Below, one piece after another: positions 55,227 to 64,000 of a stretch of 64,000 bases of DNA. Numbering within the stretch: position 1 is the first letter of the stretch; each line of letters starts with the position of its first letter. The notes below the pieces were generated by a model. The model worked only from the letters and a program-made list of their open reading frames with translations. It made no database searches and was not told the DNA's origin. The translations under genes were made by a program, and so were the position numbers. Source of the DNA: Gyromitra esculenta (lineage: Eukaryota > Ascomycota > Pezizomycetes > Pezizales > Discinaceae); contig JBCAML010000002.1 of NCBI GenBank assembly GCA_038503075.1, positions 1,178,001 through 1,242,000 of the forward strand, read 5' to 3'.

Positions 55227-58200
55227 ACCCGGAGTAACGTCCTCGGAGGTTTCCACGTCTCGGCAAAGGTTTAATAAACCCTACTTCTCTGTTACAAAAT
55301 TATCCTTTTTATTTCGTTGTCGATCGTGAAAGAGCAGATTTTCTCCCCACTTCATCAAAATTTGGGTGGTCAGAAGGAGGTGTTTCATTAGGTGTAAATA
55401 TGGGGACTTTGGATGTGTGGGAGGGGGGAAGATGGATGGCATGATATTGTTCTGTAGATATTTGTAGGGAGGTGTGGGATTGGTAACTGTAACGTGTATT
55501 TTGTACTCAAGGTATACACTCTCTATTTAGAATATTGAATGGGTTTTTACGTTATGTTGGGAGTCTAGATCATGAATAATCACTCGGTGTGATTAGTATT
55601 TGTGTGGGATGTATGGCTTTTAGGTCCGGACCAGCCGATCCACAGTCACGCAACCCGCGAACCTAAGACCATGTACCTCACTAGCTCTGGAGTAGAATGG
55701 TGGATGGATATGTAGTACAAACTGAGCTACTTTTGAGACATTTGGGAGTTAGGTTAGGGTGGATTATAAATTGATCGTGAGAAAAACTGTTTAACTAAGC
55801 AGTTACTGTATCTCGCGAAGTAGAAACACGCTAGGCTCATTCCCACCATACTGGTATGGGGCCGAGCAGGAGGCGAGAAACACGCCAGGCTGCATAACAA
55901 TATCAAAATACCCAATGGATGGTAGAAAAGAAAGGAGTTCCGCATTTGGGGGTGAGGCAATTGCCTAGTTTCGATATCTTAGGGTGACTTTGCAGGTTCT
56001 GTAACAGCCAATTCGAAACTGTATAGCTTAAGTATGTTCCTCTTCCGAGAGACAATACGGTATCCGACCTATAAAAATTTCGCTTTTGACCTAAGCTCCG
56101 GATTAGTCGGCATTCCCGTAGAAGTGCATGTAGTTACCCGAGTAACTGGAGGTAGCTTTTTTTTACTCTAACGTGGAAGTTGTTTCCAAACGCATAAGCA
56201 TCTGAATCCGTTGTACAGCGTTTTCTTTGACTCCCGAGATATATCTAAAAAAAATATCCCAGAGAAACGCGGGAAGAAGACCGCTACAGCCGGGTCTGAT
56301 TGTGAATATTTCATGTCTTGGCTCCTTGTTTCTGTTTGGAGAGAGTAGAGTGTATGGAACGAAAAGTGTCTCCTATGTTAGATACTTAAGCGGATTAGGA
56401 ATGCCAAGAATCTTATTGACCATGTTGCCGTTATATGGTTAATCTAGCCTATCGTATGGACACGTATATTCTTTTCGTCACCCTTCTAGGGAAAACGTTC
56501 CCCGCCGGGAAAAAAATTAATGTCTTAGAGAGAGAGGACAACAAATAGGTCTCAATTGTTCGCCAAGCCCTTCGTGAAAGGTAGAAATGTCAGGTTTTTG
56601 AGTCTTGGCTCTCGACTATATGTAGTTAAGGTTAGATTGTCGTGGGGTGAATATATAAGTACATGTAGATTCGTAACACTTTTTCAATGGCGCACGCGTC
56701 CAATGACGACACGGTTTCAGGTTAATCCTCGTGCGGAACTGTAGCGACGCGGATATGACGGCAAAAGGGACAGCAAGGTATGGAGAACGAGAAGGGATTA
56801 ATAATGGTGAAAAAGAAATTTAAGTTTTCCCTGAACAACGGGGGTCAATGTTAATGTCTTTTTGCCGACTTAAGCTTGATGGAATAGGTTATGGCGTTGA
56901 TGAAAAGCAATTACTTTTGCTGTGGGTTTATGCCTCTCGGACCGGACTGGGACATATGTATGTATGTATATAAGCGTGATTAGGCTGTTATCAATTGGGT
57001 GGACTGGCGTCCGAGGAGGCATGAATGAACCGCGCTTGGATTGCAGCACGATAGAAATAGTAGCCAAGATGGAAATGAGGATGTGATTATTTGGCCGAGG
57101 TGGGGTCTCCGAGTATATAACCTTGTTTGTTCTTATGCTACCAACATGTCATGTTATCGTTGCGTTAGGATTTGGGGGCGGGGGAAATCCTGGACCCCCG
57201 ATATTACTATTACTTTATATGGATGGCTTTCTTAAGTATATTTTAGATTAAGATTTTCGGGTAACATTTCGGATAGACCCGTGTCAAGAATAGAGGTACA
57301 TACATGTAGCTATCTTATATTAACAATTTCAGTGAGTCGAGCAGATTCAGTGTTGTCTTACTTCCTTGCTGTTGGCACAAACTCACGATAGTTAATTGAC
57401 TTCTCCTATAAAATCTCTCCTTGATGCTCGGGCTTCTGCGAATGATTGAGCTGTGTCGGCGTCGCGCCGGATGTGCATAGTAATGTTTGAACGGATGTGT
57501 CCAGCGAGCACATGTGGGTTCTGTTCTCTCAATCACTGACCTTATTTACCTCGCCTTTCTCGCTATTGCCGAGACATTTAACGTTTGTACTTACGAGGAT
57601 AGATGTCACTAGACCGAGACCAATCTTTAATTTGTGAGCGTAAGGTATTGATTTTACATCTCCTGGGGATTGGAGAGCCAACACGAATGTTACCTTCAGT
57701 ATCTTTATCAGTGTTGGTACCGATACCGAGGAAAATAATTGCCTATATAGATGAAATACTCTTAGGATGGGTGCAATTGTGTGTGCTTCGTGGATAATAC
57801 AAAGTGTTCCGGGGCATTTTTGGCAAAATATGCTAGAGGGAGCCATATTTTGGATGTTTCGGTTTTTTGGAGGAGAATTTGGGAGATGTAAATTGAACAG
57901 AGACGGTAAAAGTTTGCTCTCCAGTGCTACTATGGCCTGACAATGAAGCTGAAAGGTGTCTGATGATCACGTCAATCGATCCTGGGGTAGTAGAAATTGG
58001 CAGTCGAGTGATAATGCGTGAATTTGCTTATATCTGCCACTATATTTTATTTAATATTCACCGGGATTCGGGCCTATAAATCTCCTGTACATGTAGGTTA
58101 AGGAAGATACTGTCAAGCGCCAAATAATTTATTTAGATGTATAGTAAGGCGCTTAGTCAAATGAAGTTTACGTATGTTAGCACTACCGCAAGAACCAGGA

Positions 58201-58992
58201 CGATTAGCTGCAGCTTAATCCTACGGCCTTCTAATATACAGTGGAATGCTGAGTATTCGCACAAGGCTTTATTACTGCAGATGCCGCGCGCATCGAGTCA
58301 GGTTTCTTTTCTGGACAGTAGTAAAATGGCAAGGTAGGCTCGGTAGAGGTAGCCGTGGATCCAGAATGCCAAGAAGCCCGGCAGAGATGAGGTTTTTTCA
58401 AGCTTTCTCCTCCTAGTTTCATCTCACTGCATCATCACCACATGCCTGTTTGACATTATGTGGCCCCTAAACCGGCTGGATCGCGGAAGTCGGAGCGATC
58501 AGGAGTTGTAGGAGACTTGGGCTCGGATATCCTGTAGCTTCCTGGAGTGCCAAGTGTGCCAAGTTTAACACGCAGGGCTCGACTCAGATGTACGCGCTGC
58601 TTGGCTGGCTGTTGCAGCTCTCAGAACCATACTCGGGACTGCCAAGGCCTCAGACGGGCACAATTAATCTCGGGGTCTGGTTCCGAACGTGTCGGGCGGC
58701 TCGTTAAGTTTTCTTGCCTCGTGTGCTTTATTTCCGTGCCCATTGCTATCCCAGGTGCTCGCAAGGGACTACGTACTCAGGTTTCCATTTCCATTTCCAT
58801 TTCCATCTTCAGGGCCTGTTGAACTGCTTTCAAACTTGGAAGCCAAGCTTTCGTTCCATTAGATCTGTCCCTCCTTTTCTTCTCGTCCGTGGCCCATATC
58901 AAGTCTTCAGCCCACACTCACTCTAGACATTCTCCACACTCAAAAGTTTTGGGCTGTTTCCCACCGTTGTATGTGAGTACACCCACCCCATT
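55227..58992. other. Gene-poor 3.8-kb region
   Basis: No gene supported. Three TACATGTA palindromes (56660, 57301 and 58088) and a CCATTT hexamer microsatellite (about 58785-58806) are present. AT-rich tracts alternate with ordinary composition. The last few hundred bases should hold the promoter of the Cas1-domain gene. Confidence 0.5.
58785..58806. repeat. CCATTT hexamer microsatellite
   Basis: About four tandem CCATTT/TTTCCA units lie roughly 190 bp upstream of the Cas1-domain ATG. Confidence 0.7.
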
Positions 58993-61646
58993 ATGGCGCG
59001 CTCCAAAATCGCTCGTTTCTGTACGCCGGCTGTTGTCGACCGCATCTTTGCGGCGTTCATCTGCATTACTTTGTTGGGTGTGGCTTTGCGCTATTGCTGG
59101 TTCGGTAAGTTCCCCCATACTTTTTGTTTGGTCGCGTGACACCACATTTTACACCTTTAGGTCCTGATGAATATCGTCGAAAAATAAATTATAGATGCTA
59201 GAGATCCTTTCAAATGTGGCGCTATATTAAATGAAGGGGAATGGCTGGACCGGCCGCCAATAAATTCAACTTATGTACCTAAAAATTGGCAACCTCCAGG
59301 CTGTATGATGCGCAAATACACCTCCAGCGACGTCTCCACTTGCCTTGCCAACCGTCGAGTTTTGTTTATAGGGGACTCCACAATCCGGCAGGTTTTTTGG
59401 GCTTTTGCGAGAGCTCTTGATCCCAAGGCGGATTCTTCATCAACTCAGAAGCATGTCGATATTATGGTGGAGAAGAGTGACGTCAGGCTGGAGTTCATCT
59501 GGGATCCATGGCTCAATTCGACTAGACTGCACGCTGAGCTCTCTTCGTATAATGATGGAAAAGCACTGGATGAAGTGGGAAATACACCTGCTCTGGTATT
59601 GATGGGTGCTGGGCTGTGGTATGCGAGACATGAGAATTTGAATGGCCTTAAGATGTGGAAGGACAGCATGGACGATGTTGTTCAACATATGCGTGAAGGC
59701 CGTAGAACAACAGATATGACCGGATCAGATCTTTTGTTGCTTTCACCTGTCACTGTTCCAGCATGGACGAAACTCAACGATGATCGAAGGGCAACGATCA
59801 CTCCGCAAGAAATTTCGGCCATGAATCAATACCTTCAGCAGTTGTCGGACTTTCAAGGTATAGATGTGATTTGGTCTTGGTTCGAAATGGCATATAATTT
59901 ACCACAAATCATGGAGAGCTCGGGGATCCATGTGGTGAAGAGTCTCGCTGCGAAGCAGGCGGATGCACTGCTGAATTTAAGGTGTAATGCGGTAATGGCG
60001 CCGAAATCTCCACACGATAATACATGCTGCAACAGGTACAAGGCCCCAAACCATATCCAGTGGTTTGGACTTCTGTTCGTGTTAGCGGCCCTCCCGACAA
60101 TTATGTACTCTAGGCGAAAAGGTCAAAATTCCGTCGCAGCACACTATTCTAAGATCTTAATTACTGATAGACTACAACAGATCCAAAGAGCTGGGTGGCT
60201 CAAGCCAGATGGCTCCCATCCGATGCTGCTATTTCGCCTTTGTTCGTTTTTGGCCTTGCAGTGGTCTATTGCTTTTATGCGGATCGTACTCAAGTGTTCA
60301 ACAAGTCTCATAAACAATTTTTCTCTGCAGAATTTTATGGGGCGTCTATGATCCCACTTGTTCTTGGACTAATTTCGATCCGGACTTCGTCATCAAATGG
60401 TAACGATAAACCATTTCTGAGTCGTGACCAGACCAATGAATGGAAGGGGTGGATGCAGTTTGCAATTCTCATTTATCATTACACGGGTGCATCCACACAA
60501 CCGGCGATTTACGGATTTATTCGTGTGGTCGTCGCTTCATATTTGTTTATGACTGGATTTGGCCACACCGTTTATTTCATTAAAAAGAGGGACTACTCTT
60601 TCAAACGGGTTGTTAGCGTGTTAATCAGGCTAAACCTTTTGAGTTGTGTACTTCCATTCATGATGAACACCGACTATATCTTTTATTATTTCGCCCCGTT
60701 GTGCTCTTACTGGTTTTTGGTAGTGTATGGTACTATGAGGGCTGGCGAAAAATACAACTCGAACACCAAATTTCTTCTCATCAAGATACTAGTTGCTGGG
60801 GTATTGTCAGCTACATTCACACACTTTCCCGGGCTCCTCGAGGCGATATTCAACACGGTGGGCTTCGTTGCGAAAACGGAATGGAACGTTACTGAGTGGA
60901 GGTTTAGGGTGTCGCTAGATATGTGGATCGTTTTTGTTGGTATGTTAGTAGCAATCGTATACGTCAAGGTTAACGAAGGTTCCTACACTTCCACACACTG
61001 GTGGGGATCTGCGAGACGGTATGCAATTGTTGGCTCAGCGGTTGCCCTACCATCTTTCTTCATGTTCCAAACAACGAGGGAGACCAAGTATGTGTATAAT
61101 GCATATCATCCTTACATTTCATTCATCCCAATCTTGTCATTCATCGTGTTACGAAACGCAACGCCGCAGTTAAGAAACGCTCATTCTAAGATCTTCGCAT
61201 GGCTGGGTAAAATGTCGCTGGAGACGTTTACCTTGCAATATCACATCTGGATGGCCGCAGACACGAAAGGACTGTTGAATCTTGGCGTGTTTGGCATGAC
61301 TGGACGATATCAGAATTTTCTGTTCTCGACTGCCCTATTCATCTACGCTAGTCACCGTGTGGCCGATGCCACGGGAACGTTGACACGATGGATTATGGGA
61401 TTGCCAATAGAACCTACGCTCAGCGCATCACAACAAGCAGGTCTTCCGACATCGCGCGAGGATAAAGAGATTGGGATCGAGGGAGCGGTACCGTTGCCTT
61501 CTAGAAATTCTAGCGAGGGTTCGCCTAGTAGGATGAGCAGGAGGGAAGGATACGCAGAAGATGTGGGGCAGAGTGGATACTGGGGGAACTTGAAGTTCAG
61601 GATAGCAGTGATATTAGTGGTTGGGTGGTTCCTGAGCTTGGTATGA
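58993..61646 (+). CDS. CAS1: Cas1-domain glycan O-acetyltransferase
   Basis: A multi-pass Golgi-type enzyme related to Cryptococcus Cas1 (capsule O-acetylation) and human CASD1. Exons 58993-59104, 59195-60121 and 60181-61646 close in phase to 834 residues. Residues 16-36 are a membrane anchor. The lumenal SGNH/PC-esterase-like domain follows, with the catalytic GDS at 97-99 (RRVLFIGDSTIRQVFW) and conserved flanks CGAILNEGEW and FIWDPWLN. A TM helix near NHIQWFGLLFVL leads into the Cas1 acyltransferase membrane domain with about ten helices (FGLAVVYCFYADRTQVFNKS, EWKGWMQFAILIYHYTGAS, GFGHTVYFIKKRDYS, LGKMSLETFTLQYHIWMAAD). The end is uncertain: a canonical intron (GTATGA at 61641, branch GCTAAC, TTTTAG at 61698) would replace the last residue with TY and stop at 61707. 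The acceptor glycan is unknown. Confidence 0.9.
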
Positions 61647-62634
61647 GATCTTTAAATTCCAGGAATTCGTATTTGTCGTGGCTAACAGCTGATTTTAGAC
61701 CTACTGAAAAAACTGAAATGGTTGGTAGGTTCGAGCATGTCAGTCGCGCGTTTTGTTAATAGTTGCAGAGCTCTCTGGAAGCTCTGGCATCTTGTTATGA
61801 TTTTGATTTTTTACGTTTCCTTTTCCTTGGTGTTAAATAGCGTGCCTATACTGTTCTACGCTCCCCCCTTTAGACAAGGGAGGATACGTGTTTAGATTTG
61901 GGATTTGGGAATCTAGGGGCCGGGCCATATTCATTCGTAATGACTATATGAAAAGTAAATTATGTTTTTTTGGGCATTGTTGCAGGAATGAAGGAGGGAG
62001 GGGATGGATGGAGGGAGGTGTTATTTGTCTGAAATTTCGGTTTTGTAGAAAGAATCTTAGAGAAGAATCTAAATACACAGACGATTTGTATCGACAAGCC
62101 ATTTTCCTGGTTGAGTGGTTGGTATCAATGATTGATTTTCAGTTTCTATGTTATTTTTGGCCCCACTAGCCTGCCCCTGCGCTCTTGCAGCAGCAAGGGG
62201 TGGTAATGACGGGAACGAACTTAGTAAAGGAAATTACTCGGGCTAATGGGCTAAACCCTTTTCTATGGTAGTTTGTGGGGATATGGAAAATACTAAATTG
62301 TCGCTAGGGATTGATTTTTCGATTCTTACCCGAGATAATTCACGGGTTCATGCACAACACGCCAAACGGTCGTGTAGATGTACAAGTACAGATATCTAAA
62401 CAAACAATCGAACGAACGAAACAGGGGAAGCAAGTAGAGAAAAAGAGAAATGAAAAAAGAAAAAAAACAGTACTTCCCAGCCGACCGAACACAAAGCATA
62501 GAAATTATAGTACACACACTTCATTCCACAATGCAGGACAAAACCAAGAGAAGAAACTAATGATCCTTTTTACCCATAAGCTTGATCGTGACATCCAACA
62601 ATGACATTGAATAATGAGATTACCGACGTCCCTT
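61647..62634. other. Convergent intergenic region
   Basis: About 1 kb between the Cas1-domain gene (+) and the small PIP-box gene (-). No gene seen; it presumably holds both 3' ends. Confidence 0.5.
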
Positions 62635-63168
62635 CTACGACACAGGTCGTAAGAATCCTGCTTCCTCAAAATCCTCGCCAGCACCACCACACTGATCCCG
62701 CATGACGATATCCTCCTGCTTCACTACGCTTCGTGGGACAGCAGCATGATACCTCCTCGTCAATGATTTTGGCACAACAATCTGGCGGGGCTGCTCGACT
62801 GGCTGATTTCTCCTGATGTCTGCACCGGAAGGAAAAGTCTCGTTGTCGAGTTCCCGTTTATTCTTCCTCGGCGATGAAGGTTGTGGCAGTACGCTGTTGT
62901 CTTGACCTGAGGAGACTGAGAGGGCGAACTTTTGGGCTTTGTAGGTTCCTGATTTGAGGCCTTCGGGAACGGCCTTGCGGACTCTCATGCCGACATTGAG
63001 GAGGCTGGATTTTATGGATGGTGGGGGCTCGGTGGGGTTGGTTCGGGGAGTAGTGGGCCAGGCGACGGAGCCAGAAGTGGGGGCAGGTGAGGTGAAGTAA
63101 GAAGTTATGGAGGGCTGGACTGAAGACTGGAGAGCAGGACGCTTGCGAGATGAGGTAGAGGGAGGCAT
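62635..63168 (-). CDS. Small PIP-box protein with Spd1/Dif1-like motif, candidate ribonucleotide reductase regulator
   Basis: A single exon of 177 residues from an ATG at 63168; the protein is Ser/Pro-rich and probably disordered. Residues 18-25 (QPSITSYF) fit the PCNA-interacting PIP box Q-x-x-I-x-x-Y-F exactly. Residues 54-75 (SSLLNVGMRVRKAVPEGLKS) resemble the Hug-type motif of the small ribonucleotide-reductase inhibitors Dif1/Spd1. A basic stretch (SPRKNKREL) could be a nuclear signal. Spd1 of fission yeast restrains dNTP supply and is destroyed on PCNA by CRL4-Cdt2 in S phase. The PIP box here lacks the TD pair and the downstream basic residue of a full PIP degron. Function is therefore inferred from two short motifs only. 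Confidence 0.6.
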   Translation of the reverse strand: MPPSTSSRKRPALQSSVQPSITSYFTSPAPTSGSVAWPTTPRTNPTEPPPSIKSSLLNVGMRVRKAVPEGLKSGTYKAQKFALSVSSGQDNSVLPQPSSPRKNKRELDNETFPSGADIRRNQPVEQPRQIVVPKSLTRRYHAAVPRSVVKQEDIVMRDQCGGAGEDFEEAGFLRPVS

Positions 63169-64000
63169 TTGGATATTGTATGTGGAATTAGAGGCGGTTT
63201 CAGCTGGCGAGCGGATTGATGCTGAGGAATGTGAGAAGGGAGCTCTTGTGGCGATGAAGAAACTCGAGTATGTACTTAGTGCAGGGCTTTAAGCTGCGGA
63301 AGTGGGAGGCTGTGTGGATCTAGGGGATAAGCCAATTGCTGTCGGTGTTTTCGACCCTGTTTTCGTGGCCCGGAGTGTTTGGGCCGACGTAATCCGGTTG
63401 CTAGGGAAACATGCTTGCTTTTTTTCTGCAGCTTGGTGTTGGCGTGTCTTGTCCAGCTATCTCCACGTGATTTAGGCGCGTTGTGAATCGGTTGCCCTTG
63501 GTAGCAATTCTTGATTCATCCTGTAAAGCTGGTGGTGGTGTCTCAACCCCAACTCTAGCTCACTTCATGACGCTTGCTGGATGTTATTTTATATCAAGAG
63601 CAATCGAAGTATTTACTAGCGGCCGAATTCGCTGGAAAGAGTCATACCAATTCTAAGAAATAGTACGAGAATTTATCTCCCTTTGTTGCTTTTTGCAGTT
63701 GACACATGGGGCTTCAAGAAGCTAGATTTGCTATAGTGTATTTCTTTTCAAGGGTTACTTCTGAGGTAGGATTAGTTACATCTGTTTATGGAACTTCGAG
63801 TGGGGATGCACTAGCTGAAGATCCTCATTGGTGTGTTCAAGGTCAAACGGGGAAGATATCTAACTTACATGTAATTGCGAAAGGTATTTCTGCATGCAGT
63901 ATTGAGAAGTTTCTCAAACGGTAAAGAGTAGCACGCAAATAACGGATAGACCTACTTTATGGAAATGCCTATTAAGCGATTCAAGGTATAATTTCTTAGA
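63169..64000. other. Window-end intergenic DNA
   Basis: This holds the promoter side of the PIP-box gene. It contains one TACATGTA (63866-63873). A 72-codon plus-strand frame (63706-63924) has ATG and stop but no recognisable family; I leave it uncalled. Confidence 0.45.

Noticed and set aside
1..64000. CRISPR arrays, rRNA and tRNA genes
   Set aside because: No spaced repeat arrays, no rRNA-like sequence, and no cloverleaf with a GGTTCRANNCC-type B box were found. The initiator-tRNA match at 11559-11570 is only 12 bp and belongs to the Copia primer site.

Overview
This is nuclear DNA of a filamentous ascomycete (Pezizomycotina). Genes carry short GT-AG introns (mostly 50-95 bp) with recognisable branch sites. 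Every conserved gene is a fungal housekeeping or signalling gene. A Leotiomycete-like source is a guess and cannot be proven from the window alone. All exon models were assembled by eye from splice signals and checked for phase closure. RNA data would be needed to confirm them.

Layout. 1-1.2 kb is AT-rich intergenic DNA. 1,208-11,802 is a Ty1/Copia retrotransposon on the minus strand (232-bp LTRs, 5-bp target duplication ACGAC). It is split by a Ty3/Gypsy chromovirus at 2,987-8,823 (target duplication GTCCT). The Copia reading frame is otherwise open, whereas the nested Gypsy is frameshifted in several places. After 2.3 kb of empty DNA comes a run of six minus-strand genes: a SulP sulfate permease (14.1-16.8 kb), proteasome subunit RPN2 (19.6-23.3), an unknown membrane protein (24.6-25.5), choline/ethanolamine kinase (25.9-28.6), an auxin-efflux-carrier-like transporter (29.6-31.5) and the HOG-pathway MAPKK PBS2 (36.6-38.7). 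Two gene-poor stretches (31.5-36.6 and 38.7-43.7 kb) hold decayed coding-like DNA, repeats and many copies of a TACATGTA palindrome.

From 43.8 kb genes are denser: a LysM-domain fragment (+), a TFIIIC tau55/TFC7-like histidine phosphatase (-), APC10/DOC1 (+), LEU2 (-), a HERP/Usa1-like ERAD factor (-), MSS51 (+), a Cas1-domain O-acetyltransferase (+), and a small protein with a PIP box and an Spd1/Dif1-like motif (-), a candidate ribonucleotide reductase inhibitor.

These genes do not form an operon or a biosynthetic cluster. The least expected signals are: the conflict between nesting order and LTR divergence in the retrotransposons; two different predicted priming mechanisms (initiator-tRNA half for Copia, self-priming for Gypsy); the intergenic TACATGTA palindrome; a TGACGT cluster upstream of PBS2; and the PIP-box protein at 62.6 kb. 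I found no CRISPR array, rRNA or convincing tRNA.
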